A stretch of 64,000 bases of DNA from a virus, in the IMG/VR virus record IMGVR_UViG_3300020448_000004, positions 26,580-90,579 of that record, one strand, 5' to 3'. Shown one piece after another: positions 30,154 through 36,559 of this stretch; position 1 is the first letter of the stretch; the number at the start of each line of letters is the position of its first letter. The notes below the pieces were generated by a model. That model was given only the letters and a program-made list of their open reading frames with translations, did not search any database and was not told where the DNA came from. The position numbers were made by a program, and so were the translations under genes.

Positions 30154-30570
30154 TTAACGCTTACTTAGTGCGGTTAAAAAATCTTCGGATAACCAAATTA
30201 AATTGCCACCGTCAATTTTTTCTCTAACTTCTACCCATACCACATTTTTTTTATCAAGTGATCCAATAATGCCCTTAACAACATTTTTAGATACTACGTT
30301 ATCTCTATTAAGGTATGCGTGAATTTCGTCAAAGTCTGTTAAAATTTCGTTAGGGTCTAAGTCTCCATAATAAAAACCGTACTCTTTAGACTCTGCAATT
30401 ATTCCGTCAAGTGCAAAGAAACTTAGGAAATTCTTTTCTAACTCAGTAAGGTTAGTTGCTTTACTTACTTCTTTATTGAAATAATCTTTTATCTCTATAG
30501 TTCCCTCTAATAGTGGGGAAGTTTCCATTTTGTTGTATGTTGCTACAGAATTTGCGAATTGAGTAGTCAT
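30154..30570 (-). CDS. Hypothetical protein, possible winged-helix fold (138 aa)
   Basis: The C-terminal half (KNVVKGIIGSLDKKNVVWVE, then GGNLIWLSEDFL) resembles the recognition helix and wing of a MarR/winged-helix protein: residues pack as helix, SLxKK turn, then a beta wing ending in Leu-Ser. The N-terminal half is helical. It is the only gene behind the strong promoter at 30598-30627. A DNA-binding role is a suggestion from this pattern only. Confidence 0.65.
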   Translation of the reverse strand: MTTQFANSVATYNKMETSPLLEGTIEIKDYFNKEVSKATNLTELEKNFLSFFALDGIIAESKEYGFYYGDLDPNEILTDFDEIHAYLNRDNVVSKNVVKGIIGSLDKKNVVWVEVREKIDGGNLIWLSEDFLTALSKR

Positions 30571-30597
30571 AGAGGGTTGCTTAGTGTTGTTATATTA

Positions 30598-30627
30598 ATT
30601 ATAGCGAATAATTCCGTATAGTGTGAA
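30598..30627 (-). promoter_or_regulatory. Sigma70-type promoter
   Basis: On the minus strand: -35 TTCACA, 18-nt spacer, -10 TATAAT (perfect). The transcript would carry the conserved AACAACACTA leader before the 138-residue gene. The spacer contains a small dyad (CGGAATTATTCG). Confidence 0.7.
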
Positions 30628-30789
30628 TAAACTCCAATATATGTTAAGTTGCAGTTATTATGACAATTTGTAACAGAATAGGTAGAAAAAAAATCCGTTT
30701 CGTGCTAACTTCCTAAGACTACAATTAACTAGAGATATAAAATTATAAACTATATTTATTTTAACCTTTTTAATATATACTAAATTTAT

Positions 30790-31155
30790 TCATTTATACC
30801 GTAAGTTTTTAAAATGATCGTTTACTTTGTTTCCGTCAATATGCCTAACTTGTTTATTTTCGATAGTGGTTTTTAGTCCACTTTCTGAAGTCTCCGCACT
30901 TAAAAATGCACTTGCTACTAACCTCGCAATTCTTCTTACTACTGTCTTACCGTTATATCTCAAAGTCACTCTCTTGTAACCGTTTTCATTAATATGAGTT
31001 TGTAATTTTTTCCACTTTCCCCACTTAGTAGAGAATACTTCCCCACTTTCATTTATATAATAATCTTCATACAATGGTAGAGGTTTATAGATGATTCCGC
31101 TATCGTCTAGGAAAGTTTCCGCATCTACTTTTTTAAATGTGTAAATAGTCATCAT
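30790..31155 (-). CDS. HNH homing-type endonuclease with NUMOD4-like N-terminus
   Basis: 121 residues. Residues about 25-50 (YEDYYINESGEVFSTKWGKW) match NUMOD4, a DNA-binding module of phage homing endonucleases, and residues about 103-118 (VRHIDGNKVNDHFKNLRY) match the HNH_3 core with H-x-D-G-N-K-x-N. The protein ends right after the HNH core, as in short free-standing versions. It probably nicks or cuts DNA to spread its own gene. Only 13 nt separate its ATG from a strong terminator hairpin upstream, leaving no room for a promoter. Confidence 0.8.
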   Translation of the reverse strand: MMTIYTFKKVDAETFLDDSGIIYKPLPLYEDYYINESGEVFSTKWGKWKKLQTHINENGYKRVTLRYNGKTVVRRIARLVASAFLSAETSESGLKTTIENKQVRHIDGNKVNDHFKNLRYK

Positions 31156-31168
31156 TTTAAAGGATAAT

Positions 31169-31197
31169 AAAAAAAGGGACTTGTTAATAGTCCCTTT
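31169..31197 (-). terminator. Intrinsic terminator after the first ArdA-like gene
   Basis: On the minus strand AAAGGGACT, a loop of about 7 nt, AGTCCCTTT, then a run of T. It follows the ArdA-like stop by about 32 nt and lies immediately before the HNH gene. Confidence 0.85.
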
Positions 31198-31229
31198 ATA
31201 TATAAGATTAATTAATGCCCTTTTTTAAC

Positions 31230-31769
31230 TTAAAAGTTGCTAAAAATGTGATTATCCCATTCGCAATAGTCATAACTTAGTGAATGATTCCATATTTTAT
31301 CATAGTCAATACAGTTTTCTATCCAGTAAGGTAAAGAGTTAGAGATATAACCACATTCTGAGATTAATTCCTCTGTAAATTCTGCTCCGCTGTCATATCT
31401 CCCTCTATAACTATCTTCTAAGTGCATTAAGTCGTTTATTGAAAAAAGATTAATAAATGCTTCAATAATCTCATCTACTGGACTATTGTAATATCTTAAT
31501 TCTGAACATACATTTTCGTATGTGTCAATTTCGTCAATAGCGTCATCTATATCTAAGTTGAAAGTCTCTTGAAATTCTTGAATTTCGTCAAGTCTCTCTA
31601 TTCCCTCATCAAGTGCAATTTCTGTAACTTTAGTAAATTCTACTCCATAATCAGTAGAAAATTCTAAACTACGGTCAACAATAGCATTAAGTTCTAATAC
31701 TCTTGATTTTCTTAGGTCAGCATTGATTTTGTCTAGTCTAGTTTGCTGAGAGTTAGATAAAGTTTGCAT
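31230..31769 (-). CDS. ArdA-like antirestriction protein (copy 1)
   Basis: 179 residues, strongly acidic. The C-terminal part has the ArdA order: LEDSYRGRYDSGAEFTEELI, then LPYWIENCIDYDKIW, then SYDYCEWDNHIFSNF. ArdA proteins mimic bent B-form DNA and occupy type I restriction-modification enzymes. The N-terminal about 70 residues are helical and less typical. It is a single-gene unit with its own promoter (31794-31823) and terminator (31169-31197). A related copy is at 38860-39303. Assignment is from the motif, not from a search. Confidence 0.65.
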   Translation of the reverse strand: MQTLSNSQQTRLDKINADLRKSRVLELNAIVDRSLEFSTDYGVEFTKVTEIALDEGIERLDEIQEFQETFNLDIDDAIDEIDTYENVCSELRYYNSPVDEIIEAFINLFSINDLMHLEDSYRGRYDSGAEFTEELISECGYISNSLPYWIENCIDYDKIWNHSLSYDYCEWDNHIFSNF

Positions 31770-31793
31770 TTTGGGATTAGTGTTGTTAAATTA

Positions 31794-31823
31794 ATTGTAC
31801 CATACTTTTTTGATATATGGCAA
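31794..31823 (-). promoter_or_regulatory. Sigma70-type promoter with extended -10 and dyad spacer
   Basis: On the minus strand: -35 TTGCCA, 18-nt spacer, extended -10 TGGTACAAT. A dyad CCATA...TATGG has its left arm over the -35 and its right arm just ahead of the -10, as in the other accessory-region promoters. Drives the ArdA-like gene with an AACAACACTA leader. Confidence 0.7.
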
Positions 31824-31850
31824 GAAAAAAGAGAATTTAATATTCTCTTA
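31824..31850 (-). terminator. Intrinsic terminator overlapping the stop of the 80-residue gene
   Basis: Minus strand: AAGAGAAT, short loop, ATTCTCTT then a T run. The stop codon of the 31848-32090 gene forms the base of the stem, and the next promoter's -35 begins directly behind it. Confidence 0.75.
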
Positions 31851-32090
31851 ATATTCGCTCCATTGTCTCAAATATGAGTTAATTTCTGCTAAAGTGCAAG
31901 AATATTTGTATTCAGCACCATTACCAGTAATAAATCTTCCAAAACTATTAGTAAGTGCTAACTCATATAATCCGTCATTTTCAAAATAAAGGATAGATGC
32001 ACCAAAACTATTATTAGGGAAATTAATTTTACTTACTTTAGTGTTTGGGATATTTCCCTTTTCTGTAGCGTAAGGATAAAACTCGAACAT
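31848..32090 (-). CDS. Hypothetical protein (80 aa)
   Basis: Reads MFEFYPYATEKGNIPNTKVS at the start; aromatic-rich with alternating beta-like segments (GASILYFENDGLYELALTN). Single-gene unit between a family-2 promoter cassette and a terminator, with an ACACTATG start context. No domain is recognised. Confidence 0.65.
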   Translation of the reverse strand: MFEFYPYATEKGNIPNTKVSKINFPNNSFGASILYFENDGLYELALTNSFGRFITGNGAEYKYSCTLAEINSYLRQWSEY

Positions 32091-32114
32091 AGTGTAATTA
32101 GTGTTGTTAATACT

Positions 32115-32161
32115 ATGATAACATAAATTTTACATTATGTGAGTTTTGAATTGTTAAGAAA
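32115..32161 (-). promoter_or_regulatory. Family-2 promoter cassette, copy D
   Basis: Minus strand: TTTCTTAACAATTC (32148-32161), 4 nt, -35 CTCACA, 17 nt, -10 TATCAT with an extended TGT. A dyad ACATAA/TTATGT overlaps the -35 and the spacer. It precedes the 80-residue gene. Confidence 0.6.
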
Positions 32162-32172
32162 TAATAAAGCAT

Positions 32173-32205
32173 AAAAAAAAGGTTAGAGTTCCCAATTCTA
32201 ACCTT
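32173..32205 (-). terminator. Strong intrinsic terminator
   Basis: Minus strand: AAGGTTAGA, loop, TCTAACC and eight T residues. It ends the short transcript that starts near 32290. Confidence 0.85.
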
Positions 32206-32221
32206 AAATATAGGAAACAAC

Positions 32222-32278
32222 TTAGTATTCTAAGTTATTAATTTTTAATTTATTATTTGAACTAACAATATTAACCAT
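32222..32278 (-). CDS. Possible 18-residue micropeptide
   Basis: MVNIVSSNNKLKINNLEY, stop TAA. The ATG has the ACACTATG context used by accessory genes and follows a plausible promoter, but the length alone gives no coding evidence. The stop lies inside the perfect hairpin at 32219-32236. Confidence 0.25.
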   Translation of the reverse strand: MVNIVSSNNKLKINNLEY

Positions 32279-32295
32279 AGTGTGAGATATGATTA

Positions 32296-32323
32296 ATATT
32301 ACTGGACTTACAATAAAAGTGAA
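32296..32323 (-). promoter_or_regulatory. Sigma70-type promoter of the small transcript
   Basis: Minus strand: -35 TTCACT, 16 nt, -10 TAATAT. Located just after the stop of the 144-residue gene. Confidence 0.5.
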
Positions 32324-32351
32324 CACTAAAAACTTTTAAATGCCAGTTACC

Positions 32352-32786
32352 TTAAACTGGTAGTGGGTAGAATCCGTTAGTGTTGAAATAGTCAATATCT
32401 GAAATAGTTAAATGCTTTTCAAATACTTTCATACCTTCATAAAATTGAATCTCAGCACCAGTAAGTGTATCAATAACTACCCATTGCTTTTTTACTTGCT
32501 TTATATAAACTCTATCCTTAGTTAATTCGCTAAGAATAGCGTTTAATCTCTCTTTAGTTGTTTTAGTTCTAAATCCGCCATTATACAATTTAACTGACCT
32601 ATAACCAAAATGTGTATGGTCAATTTCTGCTATAACAGTATCGTAGAATTTTACGTCAACAATATTTGAACCGTCTTGTCTAGTAATAACTTCAGTATTA
32701 CCTAGTCCAGTTCCTTTTGTGTTGCACTTCATCATAGCGAAAATTGCTGATGTAGTACTGGGTTTTGAAAAAGTCAAAGTTGGCAT
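32352..32786 (-). CDS. Hypothetical protein (144 aa)
   Basis: Basic protein, unlike the acidic neighbours. The N-terminus (MPTLTFSKPSTTSAIFAMMK) is followed by beta-like segments, a helical KTTKERLNAILSEL element at about 95-108, and a tail around WVVIDTLTGAEIQFYEGM. It is a single-gene unit behind family-2 cassette C and an ACACTTTTTCAAAATG leader. I recall similar proteins in cyanophages, but no function. Confidence 0.65.
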   Translation of the reverse strand: MPTLTFSKPSTTSAIFAMMKCNTKGTGLGNTEVITRQDGSNIVDVKFYDTVIAEIDHTHFGYRSVKLYNGGFRTKTTKERLNAILSELTKDRVYIKQVKKQWVVIDTLTGAEIQFYEGMKVFEKHLTISDIDYFNTNGFYPLPV

Positions 32787-32816
32787 TTTGAAAAAGTGTT
32801 TTTTGCTTATGTACCT

Positions 32817-32862
32817 ATATTAACATAACATATAGGTTAGTGTGGATTGAATTGTTAAGAAA
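32817..32862 (-). promoter_or_regulatory. Family-2 promoter cassette, copy C
   Basis: Minus strand: TTTCTTAACAATTC (32849-32862), 4 nt, -35 CACACT, 16 nt, extended -10 TGTTAATAT. A perfect dyad CCTATAT / 9 nt / ATATAGG overlaps the -10 and spacer. It follows the stop of the 43-residue gene by 2 nt. Confidence 0.6.
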
Positions 32863-32864
32863 AT

Positions 32865-32996
32865 CTAAAATCTTTTTTTCTTAGAATCTCTTATCATTTT
32901 ATTAAACTTTTTACTTTCTTTTGGGGTCATACCACAAAAATAGTTTAATAAGTTGCCTTCATATTGATCGGCAAGTTCAAGTAACTCTTTATCCAT
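32865..32996 (-). CDS. Small hypothetical protein (43 aa)
   Basis: Starts MDKELLELADQYEGNLLNYF and ends in a basic SKKKRF tail; predicted helical. Its ATG overlaps the stop of the preceding 34-residue gene (TAATG). Third gene of a three-gene coupled operon. Confidence 0.6.
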   Translation of the reverse strand: MDKELLELADQYEGNLLNYFCGMTPKESKKFNKMIRDSKKKRF

Positions 32997-33100
32997 TATT
33001 TTCTATCCTTATTAATAGCGTGGTAGTCTAGGTTAGTTGCAATCGCTTTACCAGTTATGAATAAAGCATAACAACCGCCTATGAGAATGAATAATTCCAT
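32996..33100 (-). CDS. Small membrane protein (34 aa)
   Basis: MELFILIGGCYALFITGKAI forms one hydrophobic segment (residues about 3-16) followed by a polar, basic tail. It would span the inner membrane once. Coupled on both sides by TAATG. Tiny membrane proteins of this kind are frequent in phage early regions; function unknown. Confidence 0.6.
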   Translation of the reverse strand: MELFILIGGCYALFITGKAIATNLDYHAINKDRK

Positions 33101-33234
33101 TAGTGAATACCTCTAAGTAAGTTTTTACTGTTGTTAAACTGATCTATAAGAATCTCAGTTTTAGCGTTTTGTTTCGCTATTTCCTTATCTGCAAATTTGA
33201 TAAGTCTATGAAGCATTTTTAAATCCTTATCCAT
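33100..33234 (-). CDS. Small helical hypothetical protein (44 aa)
   Basis: Starts at MDKDLKMLHRLIKFADKEIA (ATG 33232-33234). A longer frame extends upstream to 33291, but the shorter start has the AACACTATG context and the upstream residues overlap the promoter at 33270-33298. Basic and helical; first gene of the 33234-32865 operon. Confidence 0.6.
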   Translation of the reverse strand: MDKDLKMLHRLIKFADKEIAKQNAKTEILIDQFNNSKNLLRGIH

Positions 33235-33269
33235 AGTGTTGGTTAAGTTAGTGTTGTTTGTATATAACC

Positions 33270-33298
33270 AATATAAGGGATAATTAAACATAATGCAA
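33270..33298 (-). promoter_or_regulatory. Sigma70-type promoter
   Basis: Minus strand: -35 TTGCAT, 17 nt, -10 TATATT. The transcript carries AACAACACTA and then AACACTATG ahead of the 44-residue gene. Confidence 0.6.
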
Positions 33299-33313
33299 TA
33301 GGAAATCCGATTC

Positions 33314-33556
33314 TTAACATTTTTTTAACAATTCATCTTTTCCTCTTTGAATATATCCCTTTTTGTATGATTCGATACTAATTTCGCTTAAATTCTCTAT
33401 TTCTTCCCTAGTTAAACCCGATTCTTCAAAAATTAGTGCATTATCACTAAATTCCATTAATGTTTCAAGTACTTCCTCAAAAGTAAAATCTCTATTAATT
33501 GCATTTTCCCCAAATGCAATTTCAAAAACTTCCTCAATAAATTGTTTTTGGTTCAT
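33314..33556 (-). CDS. Acidic helical hypothetical protein (80 aa)
   Basis: MNQKQFIEEVFEIAFGENAI at the start, and LTREEIENLSEISIESYKKG around residues 47-66; very Glu-rich and helical. TAATG coupling with the upstream 74-residue gene. Last gene of the four-gene operon driven by cassette E. Function unknown. Confidence 0.65.
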   Translation of the reverse strand: MNQKQFIEEVFEIAFGENAINRDFTFEEVLETLMEFSDNALIFEESGLTREEIENLSEISIESYKKGYIQRGKDELLKKC

Positions 33557-33780
33557 TACTTAGAATCCTCCATAACTTCGCTAGTATCTTGAATTGTAAA
33601 CTCATAATCTACATTATCATTAATATCAACATAATTGCAATCGAAAAAACTTTCAAATTGACAATTAGTTAAAATATTATCTTTTAGATAATAAAATGTT
33701 ATGTTATCATCAGGATTACACGTTGATTTTTCATAATCAACAAATAAACCCAATTCTTTAATTAGTTGCTTGATTTTCAC
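33556..33780 (-). CDS. Acidic hypothetical protein (74 aa), GTG start
   Basis: Starts at GTG overlapping the TGA of the upstream gene (GTGA). Reads MKIKQLIKELGLFVDYEKST, then many Asp/Asn and Phe residues (FYYLKDNILTNCQFESFFDC). No recognised domain. The 4-nt overlap supports the non-ATG start. Confidence 0.6.
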   Translation of the reverse strand: MKIKQLIKELGLFVDYEKSTCNPDDNITFYYLKDNILTNCQFESFFDCNYVDINDNVDYEFTIQDTSEVMEDSK

Positions 33781-33914
33781 TTGATTAACTCCTTATGTAA
33801 TTTGATTAAAATGTCAGAATTAACATCAAGAATTTCATTTTTCTTGTCATCATTTTCTGAATAATGAAAGTTTAAACACTCTATCATATAGAGTAACTCT
33901 TTTTGTGTAAACAT
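33777..33914 (-). CDS. Small hypothetical protein (45 aa)
   Basis: MFTQKELLYMIECLNFHYSE at the start, helical and charged. Coupled upstream by TAATG and downstream by GTGA. Function unknown. Confidence 0.6.
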   Translation of the reverse strand: MFTQKELLYMIECLNFHYSENDDKKNEILDVNSDILIKLHKELIK

Positions 33915-34123
33915 TATACAATTCCCTCCTCTATTAATCCCATTATGTTGCCTGTTTCATCAATTATTTCCCCAGTTTTGTTATCTCTAACACAACTGTA
34001 TTCATAATCACAACCAAATTCAAAGGATAAATCCTTTGCTTTTTCTAAATCATCAGTATATACCTCTGAATCGAAAAGTCTAGGTGTTTCAACTGTGTAT
34101 TTGAAATTGAATGGATTTGACAT
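33914..34123 (-). CDS. Small hypothetical protein (69 aa)
   Basis: MSNPFNFKYTVETPRLFDSE, followed by DLEKAKDLSFEFGCDYEYSC and VRDNKTGEIIDETGN: the pattern of a short beta-alpha-beta protein with a helix that repeats in the 71-residue gene at 34757-34972. First gene of the cassette E operon. Function unknown. Confidence 0.6.
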   Translation of the reverse strand: MSNPFNFKYTVETPRLFDSEVYTDDLEKAKDLSFEFGCDYEYSCVRDNKTGEIIDETGNIMGLIEEGIV

Positions 34124-34151
34124 TTTTTTTAGTGTTGTTTGTTTATAATTT

Positions 34152-34199
34152 ATTATTGCATATATTTCTAGTATATGTCAATAATGAAATATTAAGAAA
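34152..34199 (-). promoter_or_regulatory. Family-2 promoter cassette, copy E (best -35)
   Basis: Minus strand: TTTCTTAATATTTC (34186-34199), 4 nt, -35 TTGACA (consensus), 18 nt, extended -10 TGCAATAAT. Dyad CATATA/TATATG lies between -35 and -10. Drives the 34123-33314 operon with an AACAACACTA leader. Confidence 0.7.
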
Positions 34200-34202
34200 T
34201 AA

Positions 34203-34430
34203 TTAAGGATTTTCCCATTTAATTTTCTTTTCTGAATTTGCTATATCAAAACAGATTTCGCAAAGACAATCAGCATCAGGGAAGTGATCTCGCCAATCGT
34301 ATTTTTCTTGTAATGGATAATCCCAATAGTAATAGAGATCAGGTTGATAATCTGGGTCATTTTTGAACATATCAATTTCGCCATCAATATGTTCATCATT
34401 AAAATTTCCACACTTATCGCAATATGACAT
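34203..34430 (-). CDS. Putative zinc-ribbon hypothetical protein (75 aa)
   Basis: Two CxxC knuckles, CDKCGN at residues 4-7 and CEICFD near 57-60, separated by an acidic, aromatic segment (PDYQPDLYYYWDYPLQEKYD). Consistent with one Zn site. TAATG-coupled to the 84-residue gene. Role unknown; could bind a host protein or nucleic acid. Confidence 0.65.
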   Translation of the reverse strand: MSYCDKCGNFNDEHIDGEIDMFKNDPDYQPDLYYYWDYPLQEKYDWRDHFPDADCLCEICFDIANSEKKIKWENP

Positions 34431-34684
34431 TATGCAACCCCCATTTTTGTTAATGTTTGATTAGTTGCTCTACGCTCTATAACAAAATCTCTTACTCTCT
34501 CTCTATCAAGAGAATCGCCACCACCCCAAGTAACGTGAGTTCCAACTTCGCATAGGTCAAGATAGTTTAAAGTTGCAAGTGCTAACTCTTCCCTAGTTAA
34601 ACCGTCAATAGGGTAAAGTACATCAGGGTGATTAGGTGAATAGAATGATTCACAATAATCAAGAAATTCTTTAAAGTTGTCCAT
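34430..34684 (-). CDS. Hypothetical protein (84 aa)
   Basis: Starts at ATG 34682-34684 (MDNFKEFLDYCESFYSPNHP) with AACACTATG context; a longer frame upstream would cover the promoter. The middle GLTREELALATLNYLDLCEV segment is helical, followed by a basic SLDRERVRDFVIERRATNQT part. First gene of the cassette B operon. Unknown function. Confidence 0.65.
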   Translation of the reverse strand: MDNFKEFLDYCESFYSPNHPDVLYPIDGLTREELALATLNYLDLCEVGTHVTWGGGDSLDRERVRDFVIERRATNQTLTKMGVA

Positions 34685-34706
34685 AGTGTTTTTTGTATAT
34701 GAATCC

Positions 34707-34753
34707 ATCATAACATAAAATAATGAATAATGGATATTTGAATTGTTAAGAAA
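34707..34753 (-). promoter_or_regulatory. Family-2 promoter cassette, copy B
   Basis: Minus strand: TTTCTTAACAATTC (34740-34753), 4 nt, -35 ATCCAT, 17 nt, extended -10 TGTTATGAT. A dyad ATCCAT / ATGGAT flanks the core, as in copy A. Confidence 0.6.
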
Positions 34754-34756
34754 TTA

Positions 34757-34972
34757 TTAAATTGATAATGATAGTTGAGTATCAGCGAAAATTTCTTCTT
34801 CAATGTCCTCTATAACTTCATTGAATTCGCCAAAATCTTCAGTATAATCTGACCAACCATAATCGCCACTTTCATAGATTTCTTTAGCGTGGTTCTTACT
34901 TTTTGCTTCAAAAGTGTAAGTTCCATATTTTTCAAATTTTACATTGATGTAATATCTTTTTAATTGATTCAT
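34757..34972 (-). CDS. Acidic hypothetical protein (71 aa)
   Basis: MNQLKRYYINVKFEKYGTYT, then EAKSKNHAKEIYESGDYGWS and a very acidic C-terminal half. The NHAKEIYES helix resembles LEKAKDLSF in the 69-residue protein at 33914-34123. Second gene of the cassette A operon. Function unknown. Confidence 0.65.
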   Translation of the reverse strand: MNQLKRYYINVKFEKYGTYTFEAKSKNHAKEIYESGDYGWSDYTEDFGEFNEVIEDIEEEIFADTQLSLSI

Positions 34973-34976
34973 TTTT

Positions 34977-35240
34977 TTAACCCTTTGCTTCTAGTTTTTG
35001 TTGGAATGCAATTCTATCCCTTTCTTCGGGTGTAGTCATTCTCTCAGGGTCATATTGAGCGTTATATGCTCCTTGAAAGTCAAATCCTAGCATACCGTCA
35101 ACGATTTCCTGTAACTCGTCAATATCTGTTTCAAATTGACTAAACCAAAAATCTTGATTCATAATGTGTAAGGACTCATTTTCCTTACGATAGTTTTCTA
35201 GGTCAGTTTGGAACTGTTCTAAAATTTTTTCAAAATCCAT
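34977..35240 (-). CDS. Hypothetical protein (87 aa)
   Basis: MDFEKILEQFQTDLENYRKE start, then QFETDIDELQEIVDGMLGFD and YNAQYDPERMTTPEERDRIA. Acidic and helical. First gene behind cassette A, with an AAAACACTATG context. Unknown function. Confidence 0.65.
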   Translation of the reverse strand: MDFEKILEQFQTDLENYRKENESLHIMNQDFWFSQFETDIDELQEIVDGMLGFDFQGAYNAQYDPERMTTPEERDRIAFQQKLEAKG

Positions 35241-35263
35241 AGTGTTTTATGTGTGTTATATCC

Positions 35264-35310
35264 ATATTACCATAACATAGTGAATAATGGATATGTGAAT
35301 TGTTAAGAAA
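35264..35310 (-). promoter_or_regulatory. Family-2 promoter cassette, copy A
   Basis: Minus strand: TTTCTTAACAATTC (35297-35310), 4 nt, -35 ATCCAT, 17 nt, extended -10 TGGTAATAT. Dyad TATCCAT / ATGGATA brackets the core. About 30 nt around box and -35 are nearly identical to copy B. Confidence 0.6.
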
Positions 35311-35318
35311 TTATTAAA

Positions 35319-35603
35319 TTAATAATTGCAAGTAGCAAAGGAATAAGATTTGCATAAATCAAATATTTGTGAAGTCAAATCCTCTAATTCACTTTCCCAA
35401 TTTTCATTTTTATCTGAAATTTCTACTTTACTGAGTGCTATATGTTGACATTCATACCATAAGAATTGATCTGTGTCATATCCTACAATTTCAAGAATGT
35501 CATTACCATATTCTGCATAACAATTAGGATAATATTCTTTAATATGATCTATTAATTCTGTTTCCCAATTATCAAATTGTGTTGTTTCAGTTTTAGTTTC
35601 CAT
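35319..35603 (-). CDS. Acidic hypothetical protein (94 aa)
   Basis: Preferred start METKTETTQFDNWETELIDH at 35603, which overlaps the previous gene by 11 nt; a longer frame upstream to 35645 would overlap far more. Two WE(T/S)EL segments (residues about 12-16 and 68-72) hint at an internal repeat. Strongly acidic; unknown function. Confidence 0.6.
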   Translation of the reverse strand: METKTETTQFDNWETELIDHIKEYYPNCYAEYGNDILEIVGYDTDQFLWYECQHIALSKVEISDKNENWESELEDLTSQIFDLCKSYSFATCNY

Positions 35604-35742
35604 TGTGATAAACCTCGTAGTGTTGAATTGTGTCAAATGTTTCAATTTGATGATCGTTTAACTCAAAGTCCATATCTCTGAGTATATCATACAATTTAAC
35701 CATATTGTAAATTTGATCGTTTGTCAATGGTATATTAATCAT
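35593..35742 (-). CDS. Small hypothetical protein (49 aa)
   Basis: MINIPLTNDQIYNMVKLYDI start; helical, acidic, with a C-terminal His/Tyr-rich end. Overlaps the upstream gene by 8 nt (ATGATTAA) and the downstream one by 11 nt. The LTNDQIYNMVKLYD pattern resembles FTKDQLSIIETSLE in the 47-residue gene at 39865-40008. Confidence 0.6.
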   Translation of the reverse strand: MINIPLTNDQIYNMVKLYDILRDMDFELNDHQIETFDTIQHYEVYHNGN

Positions 35743-35950
35743 TTTCCTTACCTCGCATTGAATCGTCAAATTTGTAATATGTGTATAACCACTCGAAATT
35801 TTCTGTTAATGGTTCATTACCATCTACAACAAATTCCTCAAATAATGCTCTTGAGTCCTCCATACGGTTCTCATCAACTGCTTTAATAGTTGATTTCATT
35901 ATTGTGTCAATACAAACATCAATAGATTTATCTAGTGATTCTGTTTTCAT
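35735..35950 (-). CDS. Hypothetical protein (71 aa)
   Basis: Start MKTESLDKSIDVCIDTIMKS at ATG 35948-35950; an in-frame TTG further upstream is less likely. Helical and acidic, ending KFDDSMRGKEND. Third gene of the operon starting at 36280. Confidence 0.6.
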   Translation of the reverse strand: MKTESLDKSIDVCIDTIMKSTIKAVDENRMEDSRALFEEFVVDGNEPLTENFEWLYTYYKFDDSMRGKEND

Positions 35951-35951
35951 T

Positions 35952-36119
35952 TTAAAAATCCTCAACTGTTAAATTGTTTACTGCATCAAATACTTTATCT
36001 TCCATTGAGTCAAATGTATCTGTGTCATATAAATCACTTCTATATTTTACCGTTTTAGGGTGGCATAATAATTGAGTGAGTGATTGATGCTCTTCGATTG
36101 ATAGTTTGATTATAGGCAT
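35952..36119 (-). CDS. Small hypothetical protein (55 aa)
   Basis: MPIIKLSIEEHQSLTQLLCH start, acidic C-terminus (FDSMEDKVFDAVNNLTVEDF). Overlaps the upstream gene by 10 nt. The LSIEEHQSLTQLL helix belongs to the same general pattern as the 49- and 47-residue small proteins here. Confidence 0.6.
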   Translation of the reverse strand: MPIIKLSIEEHQSLTQLLCHPKTVKYRSDLYDTDTFDSMEDKVFDAVNNLTVEDF

Positions 36120-36280
36120 AAGTCCTCGAACCTCCTACCAACGATAGCATCTATAGATACAAAGTCAAGATCGGACTCTTTAACATTGTTGAATCCTTCT
36201 TTTCTTAGATTTTCGAGTGACTCTGCAACAACTTCATCATAAAGTGTTTCTAAGATTGACTCGTGATGTAAAACTGACAT
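36110..36280 (-). CDS. Small hypothetical protein (56 aa)
   Basis: MSVLHHESILETLYDEVVAE start; helical, acidic, ending GRRFEDLCL. The terminal RRFEDL resembles the TRFD ending of the 47-residue gene at 38638-38781. First gene of a five-gene coupled operon; the ATG follows an AACACTATT leader. Confidence 0.6.
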   Translation of the reverse strand: MSVLHHESILETLYDEVVAESLENLRKEGFNNVKESDLDFVSIDAIVGRRFEDLCL

Positions 36281-36304
36281 AATAGTGTTTTGTTTCTTGA
36301 TTTA

Positions 36305-36332
36305 ATATTAAACGATAATGTGACTATTTCAA
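36305..36332 (-). promoter_or_regulatory. Sigma70-type promoter (divergent relative of family 1)
   Basis: Minus strand: -35 TTGAAA, 16 nt, -10 TAATAT, followed by TTAAATCA exactly as in family-1 copies 1 and 3. A GTCACAT element lies inside the spacer rather than upstream of the -35, so the regulatory site seems shifted. Confidence 0.5.
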
Positions 36333-36557
36333 GTTTGGTAGTGCCACTTCGTTAACTGTCATAGCATAGAACACTTTTTCAAATGTTGCTTTGCTATCTT
36401 TTAATTTGTTCTTTTTGTACCATACTCTATACATATCAACGGTATTTGATGTATCATTACCTTTTGTTTCATTATTATAGAATGTAAAAAAGAACATCAT
36501 AGAGTCAATTAAAATCTGTTGCTCTGTTTCATTTAATGTTATGTTAAATTGTTTCAT
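36324..36557 (-). CDS. Hypothetical protein (77 aa)
   Basis: MKQFNITLNETEQQILIDSM, then FFFTFYNNETKGNDTSNTVD and a basic VWYKKNKLKDSKATFEKVFY part. Follows the 112-residue gene after 2 nt. The promoter of the next operon overlaps its last codons. Unknown function. Confidence 0.65.
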   Translation of the reverse strand: MKQFNITLNETEQQILIDSMMFFFTFYNNETKGNDTSNTVDMYRVWYKKNKLKDSKATFEKVFYAMTVNEVALPNLK

Positions 36558-36559
36558 AA

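Larger units (their letters stand above)
32173..32290 (-). ncRNA. Candidate small RNA or leader-peptide transcript (about 115 nt)
   Basis: A complete small transcription unit: promoter at 32296-32323, expected start near 32290, terminator at 32173-32205. Between them lies a perfect 7-bp hairpin at 32219-32236 (AACTTAG, AATA, CTAAGTT) and an 18-codon frame at 32222-32278 that begins CACACTATG like true genes here. It could be a regulatory RNA, a micropeptide mRNA, or a remnant of a deleted gene. Confidence 0.45.

Noticed and set aside
30792-30799. TATAAATG late-promoter-like box
   Set aside because: It lies in the final codons of the HNH gene, and the next gene has a strong sigma70-type promoter of its own far downstream.
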